From Acorus gramineus (lineage: Eukaryota > Streptophyta > Magnoliopsida > Acorales > Acoraceae), in assembly GCA_030737835.1 (NCBI GenBank), contig JAUJYN010000012.1, positions 283,014 through 347,013 on the forward strand: DNA of 64,000 nt, read 5' to 3'. The notes beneath the pieces were generated by a model, which searched no databases, was not told where the DNA came from, and worked only from the letters and a program-made list of their open reading frames with translations. The number at the start of each line of letters is the position of its first letter. Within the stretch, counting starts at the first letter, position 1. Below, piece by piece: positions 33,904 to 46,353 of this stretch. Made by a program: the position numbers and the translations under genes.

Positions 33904-36895
33904 ATGGATAATGTTACATCACAGCAATTTTTCAGTCCTAAATTCAGTCTACAATTGTTTTGAATTTTATAAAAACATGTATCTCATCTCATCTATGAGA
34001 TACATGTTTTCATATAAAAGGAAACATATACTCCACTGAATTATAGATATAGCATGGAATATTTTAATGTTTGTATATCATGTTTTGTAGATACATGGAG
34101 CTTTTTAGAACATTGACCCAAACCCATTTAAAACAGCCCACAAGTTACCAACCCATTTAAAATGACCCAAAACAATCCATTTAAAACATGGTGGTGTATG
34201 AAAAACATTTAACTTCATATGGATATACAATATATATTTATTATATTAATTTATTTGTTGCCGTGTCCTAGCTGTACCCGTGTCCTATTTTTTCAAAAAT
34301 TGCCGTGTCCCCGTGTTCGTGTCACCGTGTCCCTGTGTCCCGTGTCCGTGTCCGTGCTTCATAGATTCTAGATCATGATGTCTTTTGATTTTTTTCTGTT
34401 AAATTCTCAAATTTCAAATCTTTGATGATTTGTTCCTTTTTTTTACTTTTCTAATTTTCTGGTTTGCCACTGTGGCTAACAAAATGAATATGTGTTGTTT
34501 GGCATATGCCCTGCTATTTCAGTTTAGTGATTTAGTTGAATTTTTTTGCTAGGTATGTTCCTCTTCTAAAGGAAACGTTCACATTCCCCCAGAGTCTTGG
34601 AATCCTGGGAGGCAGGCCTGGGGCTTCAACTTATATCGTTGGCGTGCAAGACAACAATGCCTTATATCTAGATCCCCATGAAAATCAACCGGTATGGTAT
34701 TTTCTTGAAGAATCAAAGCCTGAAATTCTAAAAACCTGTAGCTTGTTATTTCTATCAGTTATATTTATTCCGTATAGTAGTAAGAAATAACATGTTATGA
34801 CTTATGATAGCCTGATATGGTATCTCTCTTAATCAGGGGCCATTCTTGTCTTAGGATCACTATGCTAGCGTTATTGTAAATAAGCTGGGAACGCACACTT
34901 TCCTGAATACCCCTTTTCTGGATGCCAAAGTTTATATCCATTGACTGTGGAGGGACTGCTGTTTAAAAAGAATCAACTGGACTTAGGTCAAGGGGCTCAT
35001 ACATTGTTAAACTTTTAAGTTAAACATCTAGATCTCCTGATACACTTATTTATAAACGACTCCATATTTTGACGTTATGTAGTGATTTGATGGGATATAT
35101 CTCAGATACTTTGTTGCTCAGTTTTATGTTTATGTTATAATTCTATGTGATGTAGTTCTTATACTACTATTTGATGGATTTTACATCCGGTGAACAAGGC
35201 CCTTACTGGCTCAAGCACCATCAGTATAATTAATATGAGTATTCTTGTATCTTTTAACTCTTTTACATGTGTAGAATTTGCTAGTGTGTGTATAATAGAA
35301 TAATAGGACCTGTGCTTATCTTCACATTCAGAACTCTGGGTTTATATTAATCTTTCACATCCATGTAGTGTTCACTGGACATAAAAAGAAAAACAGATGC
35401 ATGTGAGATAATGTTGGAAGTTTTTGTTCCCATAATCCTATCTCAGAAACTTTCTGTCTTATGAAGAGATTTTGTAGGAGGTAACATTTGGGCAGGAGGG
35501 AGGGGAATTCTATGAGTTACCATCACAATGTGCAAGGACATAGCATTAATGGGTGTTGTTAAGAACGCAATGAAACCAAGGCGGAGGGTTTAAATAAGTC
35601 AAAGAAGGGTTTATTAGAGTCAAGTTATAAGTCTATCTGCTTTAAGGGTTTTGTCAGTCAATAAAAATAGTCGTCCATTCCTGCCCTGAGATATTATTAT
35701 AAGTAGAGAGAATCTCTCAATATTCATAAGTTTTTTTCCTCTATTCTTCATATGTGCATGTGATGTCCTGAAAGTATGCTTATTGTAAGATCAGTCATAG
35801 TCAAAGATGTGGCCACTGAAATGGAAAATCGAATTCTTTCATCAGCCCTAATTCCCTATGTTCCGCAACCTGCACTCTCCATTGATGCTCTTCTAGGTGG
35901 CCACATACAGCAGCGCTCCCACATCAACATACCCACACAGTGGATTAGTTATTATAGAAAAATATAATGTCTCACCAGACCATCTATTAACAGGTTGGTA
36001 GAGGTATCTACCCTTCACCAAGGGGTCATGCCATCCTTAGGTCAAGTATATATCTTGTCAATAGAAGAAGATTTAACCACTGAAAACACTTGACAAAATA
36101 TAAAAAATGAAAACACCCCACCCAAAAAAAAAAGAAATACACACAAAAACAATGTGATGTAGATCTTCATTATCTCTTTCTTTTAAAATTAATTGCTTTG
36201 CTAATTTTGATGCTTAATTTGATCTAGAAGAAGAAAATCTAGGTTCCAGGGATGTTTGAAACATTGTTGGTTACTAAATTTATTATCTTCTTATGGCAAA
36301 CATGTTAACCTTGCTGTTTAAATCAGGTGGTCGAAATTGCAAGGGATAATTTGGAGGCTGACACATCAACGTATCATTGCAAGTATGTTCATTAGTATGG
36401 TTTTCTGTTAGTTCATAGTGATCAAAGCACTGGGTACACATCTACATTAATTACCATTCTTTTTCTCTTTTTCTCTATTTCAGCGTTGTACGCCAACTGC
36501 CACTTGACACCATAGATCCATCCTTGGCCATTGGGTTTTACTGTCGAGATAGAGGTCAGTTATTTTTCATCACATTGGTTGGTATATTCATGTTTTTCCC
36601 CAATTGCAGGGCTAGCATAGAATTGCATTCCTTACTAGAATTTTATTTCCTATGATGGCCCTCAGATGACTTTGAACGATTCGGTTCAAGAGCTTCTGAG
36701 CTTGCAGACAAGTCTGGTGGAGCACCACTTTTCACAGTTGCTCAGTCTCTTAAACCCGCAAAACTAGTGCACAAGGACATCATAGTTGATAATTCAGGTG
36801 AAGGTGGGAATAGTGGACTTAAGAATGCCTCTGAATTGGATAACTCTTCCAGTTATGATCATGTATCCCTTGATGATGACTGGCAACTCTTATAA
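31630..36895 (+). CDS. ATG4: Autophagy cysteine protease ATG4, 494 aa
   Basis: Peptidase C54 that cleaves the ATG8 C-terminus after its Gly and delipidates ATG8-PE; it acts in the cytosol. Coding exons: 31,630-32,095; 32,194-32,279; 32,400-32,450; 32,602-32,987; 34,553-34,691; 36,327-36,382; 36,484-36,554; 36,666-36,895. All introns are GT/AG and the frames join without a break. The triad is visible: Cys173 in VNWGCMIRSSQMLVAQ, Asp370 and His372 in ALYLDPHENQP. Other family marks are EIWLLGACYRVS, FGDSESSPFSIHNLL, GSWVGPYAMCRSWETL, SGDEDGARGGAP, FPQSLGILGGRPGASTYIVG and LAIGFYCRDR. The protein ends DDDWQLL, an acidic W-x-x-L motif of the ATG8-interacting type. The start MTDLPERAVA fits plant homologues. 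Intron 4 (32,988-34,552) carries a 942-bp hAT miniature. Confidence 0.95.
33423..34364. mobile_element. hAT-type miniature (GACACGTGTC words), 942 bp
   Basis: The left end CTCGAAAGCACGGACACGG and the reversed right end CTATGAAGCACGGACACGG are inverted copies. Flanks attctagc (33,415-33,422) and attctaga (34,365-34,372) form an 8-bp target duplication with one change. Both subterminal zones are stacked with GTGTCCG / CGGACAC words; at 33,455-33,515 these form nested palindromes. The interior has a (CT)n(AT)n tract at 33,868-33,902. It lies in ATG4 intron 4. Confidence 0.82.
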
Positions 36896-37267
36896 GGAAG
36901 AATTCATCGGGTGCAGAATGAAACTCAAAATGCATACAGGTTTCTGTTGTGTGAATGATTGATTTTATTCTATCTTGGGCCATGTAAATAAACAAATATT
37001 GGGTCCCTTGTCATTTGTTATTCATTTATGTTGTGATAAGCTGAACTGGTGGTGGTTATTAGTTTATGAACATAACATGTTCACTAAGTTCATCTGCGGA
37101 AGATGGATCACCTTCACCAAAGGAAATATATGTTTATTTTTTTATGGTGGGTTATATACAATTGTTTAAGTTCAACTTTTATTCAATTTGGTTGTGTATT
37201 GTTTATCTTCATTTTTATTTTGTGTTCGACAGACTAGAAAAAAGTTGTGAAAAGAAACCCAATGTAC
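36896..37267 (+). other. ATG4 3' flank
   Basis: Follows the ATG4 stop and should hold its 3' UTR; an A/T-rich AATAAACAAA stretch near 36,986 is a possible poly(A) signal. No other feature. Confidence 0.5.
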
Positions 37268-37311
37268 TATAAGGGTTAGAGTAGGAAGGGAAAGCAGTCT
37301 GTTTACTCTTT

Positions 37312-37894
37312 GGATTAGTTTGGCAATGAGTTAAGATTATGAAGATAAAGTGTTCTAGTTTTAGGATTGGTTTGACAAGGGGAAGAGTGTTGGGATAGGG
37401 AATAAATGAGTGGGAAGATAATTTATCTCTGTTTGGTATAAAAAATAATTGTATCTCTGTTTGGTATCAAAAATAATTGGGATAAACTGTGGACAGTTGT
37501 TTCGATTTTGAAATGAAAATGGAGATATTTTGTTTCTTGGTTTTTTGACACAACTGAATTTGGCTTTTCACCTAAAAGCTAGAATAACATTTATCTCCAC
37601 TTTTTATCCCCTAAATATGAACAAAATTGGTGAAAAAATTTATTCTCTAAAATTAGGATAACTTATCCTCAGAATTTTATTCCCTTGCCAAACTAGTTCT
37701 TAAATGATAAAAAAATCTATTAAATTTGTTCATATTTATATTTATTAAAATTGAGACAAAAAATTGGGATAGATCACAGCCTTTAGATGAAAAAAAATAT
37801 CCCTATTTTCATTTTAAAATTGGGATAATTGTCTGCAGTTTATTCTCTATAATTACCCCGTATCTCACTACTTATCACATTGCCAAACCAGCCC
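37312..37894. mobile_element. Overlapping Tourist-like miniatures
   Basis: Two overlapping pairs of inverted GTTTGGCAA-type ends. The better pair is 37,364-37,894 (GGATTGGTTTGACAAGG and reversed GGGCTGGTTTGGCAATG), with TTA at 37,361-37,363 and 37,895-37,897. The other pair, 37,312-37,699, has ends GGATTAGTTTGGCAATG and reversed GAACTAGTTTGGCAAGG, with TTA only on the right. The repeats suggest one miniature inserted into another of the same family, followed by rearrangement. Confidence 0.6.
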
Positions 37895-37918
37895 TTAGGG
37901 TTAGAGTAAGAAGAGAAA

Positions 37919-39027
37919 GTGATAGTAATCGATGGCTTTCTCTTCCTAGTTGGGTACATGTGTCACTCTTCTATTGAGTACTAATGGTACTGATCAAACT
38001 CAAACATGACTGGATCCAATAGTACTAATTGATTGTGCAGTTCGATTTATAGATTGTGCAATTTGATTACTAATAATAATCAGGCTTGACAGGATCTGAA
38101 TGATAGCAGCACTTCAAACCAGAGGACCAACAAATGCATTGTTGTGCCTGTACTCTCTGGTGCAACGAATGATTCGATGGGATGAAAATTGCAGACTTGG
38201 GGACCTTTTATAGATGATGAAATCTGTAGCAGTGGCTGTTGAAAGCACCCCGTGCAGCTACAGTTAATTGCAACCCTTCATTTAAATGACAGTCATTCCT
38301 TTAAATGTGTTTAAAATGCATAAACTGTAATTAATTCGGTTAGATTGTCACACACATCCTTTCCAACAGTAACAGAAAATTTTCCAACGGTGTAAACACA
38401 TCCTATTCAACATAATAAGATTTGGAAGATTTAAAAGTTCTAGACAAAATTTAAATAAACTTTGTCCACAAAATAATTGCCGCGCATGCTATTCGATTCT
38501 AATTCACGAGAAATTCTATTTTCAAAAATCTCTCCTAAGAAATTTCAGTTTTTTGAAAAAAAAATCAATTTTTAGTTACAACCAATGTTAAAAAGATATT
38601 CTTAGAAATCTAACAATGATATAAATGAAATTTTTTATTTTAAATTAAAGACCCATACTTTAGCCAACAAAAAAAATACCTCGAGAGTGCCTTTTGTAAT
38701 ATCATCTATATCATTTTTTAAGGTTTAAAATGATGCAATTCTTTTTCTGGTAGAGCCATTCTTAGACGCTGCATCAGAACAGCTTGTCCACATCATTAAC
38801 ATCCATAAAAAAATCTCCAAAATCCCCTGCCTTTTGTGCATTAATTTTATTACATGCCGGGAAAAAAATATACAATTATATCAAAAACAAAACTTACCAA
38901 AAACAAAAAACAAAAAAATATATCTAAAATATCAAAAGGAAAGTTTTCTTCCCAATAAACGAGATACATGAATAAATTTAAACTTTTAAAGTGGGATGAG
39001 TCTCACTAAATTTAGAGAGTCCGACTT
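37919..39027. other. Intergenic, convergent ATG4 / WD40 gap
   Basis: AT-rich DNA between the 3' ends of two convergent genes. It should contain the WD40 gene's 3' UTR on the minus strand at its right side. No gene or defined repeat is seen. Confidence 0.45.
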
Positions 39028-42000
39028 TCAAGTGATCCGGTGTAACCCAATATTGAGATCAGAGGAAATGGAGACGAGCAAATGGAGAGAGTGGTGCCAC
39101 ACTGCTTTGAAGACCCTCTTTTGGTGTGCTTGCACTGATTGGGAGGGCTTGCGAGAATCATATCGGATGTCAAAGATATGGATCGTGGGATCTGCAGAGC
39201 CAGATGTTATGTAGAAACCATCAGGAGACCATGCCTGATTTATCAGAGCTGACTGTGACTCACTGCTTTCTTGTTTCCAACCAAATGCATGAATTTCAGT
39301 CTGTCTTAACCGGATATCAAACAGTCGAAGCTGCCTTTCAGGAACCCTGACAAACAAGAAATTTCAACCATCTCACTCAATATGTCAAGAAGGACCACCA
39401 GATAAAAAAAGTAAATTCCTTCATGTTAAATTCCATTTTCAACCAACCATTTGTGTCTATCATGTTAAAGTCACATGTATTTTGCTTGTCTTGTAAGCTA
39501 CTGAGAAGTGAGAAATTAAGATGTCTGTCAGACCACCTGGGAGATCTTTCAAAATATTTCCATGTCTCTGGGCTTGACAAATTATAAGTAACGAGGCATA
39601 TATATACTACATAATTTATACATTCATCGATAAGCACATCATGTTTAGGAAGGAAGTTTATTGGATGAATACCAGAAGAAAAAAAAATCTATAAACCTGA
39701 AAGTACTGGTTAATTTTATAATGCAACAAGGGATATTTGATGATATATATAGTAAGAGCACTCATGCAGTTTGCACCATAAATAGATGTATTATTGGATT
39801 AATACCAGATAAAAAATTATAAGCATGAAAGTGCTGATTAATATTATCATGCAAAAGGATATTTGATGATATGAATCGTAAGAGCACTTACGCAGTTTGC
39901 ACCATAAATAGATTAAAATCACATGGGTTCGGCAGAACACTCATGCATTTGCTTTCAATTTGATGCTTGTACTCAGCTCTTCCTGCCAGCACGTCAAATC
40001 CAACGATTCTTTTATCTGCACCAACAGAGACAATCATCTGTTTGTGCTGCAATCCAGCAACCCCCATGACAGCAGAAGAATGCAAATTCCTGTGAATAGT
40101 CTTTGGTTTCCAAGATCTCTCATCTTCTTTCTCGTGCCATAGTATCACAGCATGGTCACTCCCCCCGGTTGTGAAACATGGGTCATCCCATGGCATGAAA
40201 ACTATATTGTTTATAATGCCCTTGGCATGAGGCTTTTCTTCTAGGAAAGTAACCCTTTTCTGTTACCATAAATCATCAATAAAAAAACAAGTTAACAAAC
40301 AGAAATGACATCCTTTCCCAACATAGAAATGCAAGCATTTGTATGTCTATCTCCACATAATCGTGTATTATGCATGACCTTTAAACCATGCATGAGGTAA
40401 ACATTTTAGTGGACTTGCTTTCTACAAAGTACATGCTATTTGCGAAGCATATGCAAACTAGTATATCTTGATGCATCTGAATATCAAAGATCTATCCTTT
40501 CAACTGAAGAAAGCTCGCAGAGAGCTTATGCTCATGGTGTGAGATTTAATAAATGTGAGTCGTTCACAATCGGAATCAACATTTTCTTCAGATTTCAAAC
40601 ACTGGTCAAGAATAGAATATCTAACACAAATGTTCTTTGTGAAGGACGCAATAACAATTTATTTTATTAGTTTATTCTTTGAATTACAAAAATGTCAAGG
40701 TAGTGGACAAGTGGACTTCCCAAAACATCAACCATCAGAGGACAACTCTAATTAATTCCACTGCACTGCAGAATTCCAGTGAGATCAAATGCATTAAATT
40801 TTCATATCCCATCTTTTCCCTCTCTTTTCCAATATGTATTTGTTTCCTTTCAATTCTTTGTTCAAGTATCGTGACTGCTTTGTATAAAGAGCATCTAAAG
40901 AATCACATATGAAATTTATACAAGTGCTGCAACCAAAAATATAGTTTATACCTCACGTGATGAATTAAAATTCAAAATTGAGATCTGAGAATCACCACCA
41001 TCAGCACTATAAGCTGCAAATAGGCGATCTCCATCAGGATGCCAGGTCAGGTCTTCTGGCCATCTTCGTTGCTTTGGGGATACACAATCTGTTGTACTAA
41101 GCACGGAGGCACCAGACCTGCACAAGCAATCAACAAATCTTATGAACAATTGAATGAACATCAATCTAAATCAAGAAGTTTCCAGTTAATATTTTAATAA
41201 GAAAATCAAATCAAGGAGATCAATCAATCATATTACAATCAGAATATAGTAGAAAAGCTGAAATTCCCATCAGATGCCCTTTCTTATTGAAAATCTAAAA
41301 TTCAAGAATCAGACACCAACCTAAAAATGTGTGTCAAAAGTTCATTTCCTCAGCCTCTACGAATAGAGCTGAGAAAATAAAATTAGTTAGAATTCACAAC
41401 CTAGCTTGATTAGATCTTATTCGAGTTCATCACTTCCTCCAATTAATTCCATGCAGTCAAGAGAGACTGGTCTATGGTAATTAATATACTACTTCCCGTG
41501 TCCTCAAAAGCAACCAGTTTAAACAGTAGCACCAGAACCCGTATTGGTGGCTGTAAAATAGAAAGTCAACGTAAAGCTTCCATGTTGACCCTCAGAACAG
41601 AAGAATGTCATCCACTGTTATTTTCCAATGAGTAGCTCGCATTTGTTACCCACTTCCTAAAAATTTGTAATCTCACACCATATGAAATTGATTGAATATG
41701 TTGCGTTTAGTCAAAATGATTAAAACTATAAAGAAAATGTGAACAATAAATTTAATGACATGGATTTTATGTTTTTGATATTGATGAAACTTCATCTTAA
41801 TGAGATAGCAAACTCTCAAGCATTTGAGGTTTGACGTATAAGGGTTTATTGAGGTCTAGTTTGTCATGAACGGTTTCATTTTTTATTTGAAATGACTTAC
41901 GTTACCCTAAAAGAACTCTGAAAATAGTTTATCGACAATCAAAAGTGGAAAAGATCTTTTAGAACATCAACAACGATGCGCCAAACATCAAATTTGATTT

Positions 42001-45000
42001 TTGATTTTCAAGAGAACTACAGATTATCTTCCAAGAAGTCCAAATTCATGTGAAATAGATTCCTCATACACATAGGACTCGACTATATCAGAAAGTTCAC
42101 TTCTCAAAACTGCAAAAGTTGTAATTCTGTTCTTCATTCCTGTCTAATAAGAACCTCAACCAGCAGCCAGTTAAGAACCTGGCCATAAGGAATACATCTC
42201 ACACCATTAAAACACAAACATAAGAAAAGGACAATAAACAAATGGTTCTGCACTAAGCACATAAGAATTTCTACCAAATACCATGAACCCTCATTTCTTT
42301 CCATCCTTTTCTCAAAGAGGGTTTCGATTTCTGCCAAGGAGAAGAAGTCCACATACAAGTTTACACACAATCTCTGTCTGTCAATCTGTAAATAAAACTG
42401 TGCATCCATCCTTTACTAAGGACAATACCGTCAACAGTAAGTTATAAATTCGTTTTTTTTTAAAAAAAAACATAAGTCTTAAATTCCTCAATCAGTTTCC
42501 TTTGAAGTTGAACTTCAAGAAACCAGGCAGTCGCATTGGTTATCTATGGCCATCAAAACCACTGATACAGTTTCATTAATATACAAATTATAAAACCGAA
42601 TATAGTGTCAAATAATTTTAACTTCTGCATTTATTCCCTCGCTTTAATGAAAAATATCCTCCCCATGTAACCTGCAAAACCTTCATATATATGGCTATCC
42701 ATTTCTTCCAAGAACACATAGATACTGAGGGTGGTCTGCACTTATATAAGATATCTAAAGGCTTCACTAAGTGCCTCCTCCATGAGAATCACCCGCATTT
42801 GATGAATCAAGTTGAGCTCCAAATTGAGACTGCGCATACTGAAACACATTGATAATAGGCTATGTGAGCTAGTGAGAGACAATCTGTCTGTGGCTCTGTG
42901 CACACAAGGCAGTTGTAGCACCGAATTGTCCAAATATACAGATTTTCTTGCTTAAGGAGTTTTATCTTTTTAACAGTGACCTTTGCGTTGGTGACATTTG
43001 TTACTCTCCTGCTACATTAATTATTCATTAGAATGATGAATAAACAAGAGCCTGAGTTAATTAAGTAAAACTTTGATTAAAAACTATATAAATATTGACC
43101 AAGGCAGGCTTATAAATCCAGTAGCATCCTTTATAGTATTATAAACATCTTATAGCACAATTTGCTACACATAATGCTGAAATAAGCAAGCAATGACCGA
43201 GGACAGTACCCTTTGGACTGGAGTTGCCATAAGTTCACTATTCCATCCAAAGCACTGCAAAATTTTAGACCACAGCAGATACAAATCAGATTCAGTATAA
43301 TATGGATGATGTAAAAAGTATGAATTCTGAACTACGTTGCTCATTCAATATTAACAAGAAATTTAAAAAAAAAAACACCAAAGACTCAGACAGCAAAACG
43401 ATATAAATAAATACAAGCAATAACTTTATCTACAAGCAACCAAATCCAATATCTCTTGATTTTTTATTTTATTTTTGAACTATACCAATTAGAAACAATG
43501 CCAACAAATGTGCTGATAAGTACAAACGAGATAATATAAATTCACACACCATTTCATTCTTCCAACATTAGCATAGCATGTTTCTTATTTTCAGCAGTTG
43601 CCAATAAGTCAGAAATTAAGAAGACATGAGCAACCACAGGTTACCACTAAAAAGAAAAGAAAACTAATTCGTATTAGATGTGATCCTGTTTTAAGATTAT
43701 GATCTGCAGATCTGCACTAAGCACTTCAATAGAGAGCTTCATATTCTTTATGAATTTACAGCATATGTAATTTACTCCTAATCTTCCTCTAATACATTCA
43801 CTCAGTCTTACCTTTCACACATTTTCTACACACACCATTGACATGTTGTCTTCTAACTGTACTATACAGCTTGCCTACATTGCTCAATGGTGAAAGGATT
43901 TGACAACAGTTTCTCCACGTTGGAGGGCATGTGGGAAACCGGAAGGAAGATGCGAGAGAAAGGGCATCATAGTGTCAAAGCCAAGATCTGTGGTAAGCTG
44001 CGGCGGTTGCATGGGCCTTGTGGGAAGTGTGGAATCATCTCCTATTTCAGGGCATACAATTCTATGTGGAAAATATGTGGTAGATGGTGGTAAATCTTTT
44101 GAAAGAATGGGGGCCTCTGCTGTGCAGGGTTGAGCAAAGTGTTGTACACAAGCGGGAAATTCATAATTGAGAAGTAGGCATCATGTAATTCGGGGAATTG
44201 GGGGGAGATGGTAGATAATTCTTCTACTATGCAAGGCTTCCAATGGGTTGGTGATGGTTTTCTCACTCTTTTTGTATGATTTGGGCATTCCCTTTGATAC
44301 TAATATAATCAATGACTGAAAGCTTATCATTTTCATCCAAAAAAAAAAAAAAATTCCTTTTAATTTTGGTTGGTAGTCAGAAACCACATAAAAGGCATAC
44401 TTACTTATTGTTGAACATAAGCATACTTGGTTGTTGTTCAAGAATATAACATAGATAAGGATTCCCAACTGAAAATAAAAAATGACAACTTGCTTAGGGA
44501 AGCACCAAATACCTTGTCACAAAAAGCTCGTTATTAATTGGATTCAGAGCAAGGGTTCTCAGCTTTCTTTTGTGATGACTACTTATGTGCATACTAGGGT
44601 GGAAAAGAACTAAGCGAGGTGATGAATGTGTACGGATGCTGGAAATCAAGTCCTTATGCTCCTTGCGCCCTGCAACTCAAGAGACCAGTGTGATGCCGTT
44701 ATGTACCACTTGGGAAAGCCAATTGCAGAAAGTACCATCACTTAGGACCAATGAATAATTGAGCTACATCCAAGAGAGTTAAAGAAACATCTCTAGCCAA
44801 AGAAATAATTGAAAGAGAAATCACTACCAAGTTTCCTTTTCCGATCTTTATCCTGGACTTTGATGGCTTGTGGATCAGACATTGGTCTGCCAGATGTGTC
44901 TCGTTTTTTCAGTTGGGCAACGTGACTGGAATGAGAAGGCAATGACGCTCTGTTCACGTTTTCAATGGGATTGGATGGCCTAAGACCGTCGGATTGCTCA

Positions 45001-45607
45001 GTTTTGGGTTCCACCAATTGCGCAGAGACCTTGGGCCTTACGACAGGAATAAGGAGTCGAGGCTTGGTCTGAGCCTGTGATCTCGAATGGCCTTCATCAG
45101 CAACATGAAGGGGGCTCGCTGACCTACGTTCTGATTTCACATTTACAGAACCATCAGTGACAGGCTGGGCCACATCGGATAGGGAACCATTAGAGACAGG
45201 CCGGGCCATATTGGATGCTGAACGAAGACGAGCCAGCTTAGACTGTGAATCATTCAATTTCTTCTCAGCTTCTGCCACCTGCACAAATATAGTAAAAAAA
45301 AAAAAAGTAAAAAATAAAATAGCGATTCTTTATAACTGGTTGAACAGGACAGGGCATATGCAAGAAAATAGTTTGTATAACGAATAATGGGATCCTAACA
45401 ATAATAACATGATAACGGGAAGAGCACCTGGGACTGATAGTAGGTGGCCCTGAGGCGGAGATGTTGGACCTCCTTAAGGCGGTGTTCGATCAAGGCAACC
45501 AGCGCCTCTTCCTGCTCCTCCAAGGAGCATCCACCGCCTCCATTCATGTCTGATTCATCCTCTTCCACCTTCGGCTTCTTCCAGGCCTTGTTCATGTTGG
45601 CGTCCAT
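39028..45607 (-). CDS. WD40-repeat protein with N-terminal coiled coil, 561 aa
   Basis: Exons on the minus strand, in coding order: 45,428-45,607; 44,828-45,278; 44,513-44,669; 43,210-43,254; 40,952-41,117; 39,892-40,259; 39,028-39,346. All have GT/AG introns and frames that join exactly. Residues 1-28 are charged (KAWKKPKVEEDESD). About 29-82 form a coiled coil (EEALVALIEHRLKEVQHLRLR, then AEAEKKLNDSQSKLARL). About 83-205 are Ser/Pro-rich and probably disordered. From about 214 WD40 blades follow, with visible repeat ends ALDGIVNLWQLQ, GGSDHAVILWHEK and GSADPTIHIFDIRYDS. It matches a conserved, uncharacterised plant transducin/WD40 group that I recognise by pattern but cannot name. It is probably a scaffold; the partner is unknown. 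Intron 6 contains a tandem copy of the end of exon 6. Confidence 0.9.
39661..39912. repeat. Diverged tandem duplication, period about 134 bp, copying an exon end
   Basis: 39,661-39,794 and 39,795-39,912 are diverged copies. Shared text includes AATACCAGA, GGATATTTGATGATAT, AAGAGCACT and GCAGTTTGCACCATAAATAG. The right copy includes the last bases of WD40 exon 6 and its splice donor; the left copy lies in the intron. Confidence 0.85.
43855..44353 (+). mobile_element. Poly(A)-tailed retroposon, LINE 3' end-like
   Basis: About 500 bp of GC-richer sequence inside a WD40 intron, ending in a 15-A run at 44,339-44,353. The end text (CTTTTTGTATGATTTGGGC, AATATAATCAATGA, then TCATTTTCATCC before the A run) resembles plant L1-type LINE 3' UTRs. 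It has no complete open frame. The left edge and target duplication are not resolved. A processed gene copy is the alternative. Confidence 0.45.
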
Positions 45608-46353
45608 CGTCCACTCCTTAAAGCATTAAGTAGAAAATCGATCTATCGATCGAACGAATCCCCGGATGACGACGACGAAGAGCAAGCCAGTTCAAGGGGC
45701 AGGCAGGCGGAGATATGGGTCCAAAATATTAGGGTTCAACTAAATATAATTGAAGGGCGGGAAGGGGTTTCACAAGGCCGCCTCCCCAAAAGAGCATGGA
45801 CGGTCGCATATGCTTCCCTTCCCGAATTTATAGGTGGTTGTTTATAATTTTTTTTAAAAAAATATTGTTTTTTTTTTAAAGAGTTTATTTATACGTATTA
45901 AAATGCAAAATCTCAGCAAATATCACGTGCGATTCACGTTGCTACAAACCATTCAATCGGTGTCAACGTGAAACTATTAGGCACTATACATACATATATA
46001 TATAAAGTAAAATAATGCATCATTATACATATGACTTCCATCCATTCTCAACTAAAATTTCACCACAGGAGCATGACAAAACACCGTCTCTTACAATCTA
46101 AAGAAACGGAAAATCCAATCCCGTTCCCATTCATAAAGAACAGTTCCTACATCAAATGACAAGCATGATATCAATAACCACGACCTGGAAATAGGAGATG
46201 TACATTCCAATATCCACTGTTACCCTTGTCTGTTCGAACCACATGCTTTTTAAACAAATCATACAATAAGGTATAGGCTTCCATCGTGATTGATTATAAA
46301 CAAACTTTTATTCACGACCAATGATGCTTCAGTTTGATAGATGATATATCGGT
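45608..46353 (-). promoter_or_regulatory. Upstream region of the WD40 gene
   Basis: Between the WD40 start (45,607) and the stop of the next gene on the same strand (46,354). The first 180 bp beyond the start are leader-like and GC-richer (ATCGATCTATCGATCG near 45,637-45,654). No clear TATA box was found. Confidence 0.4.
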
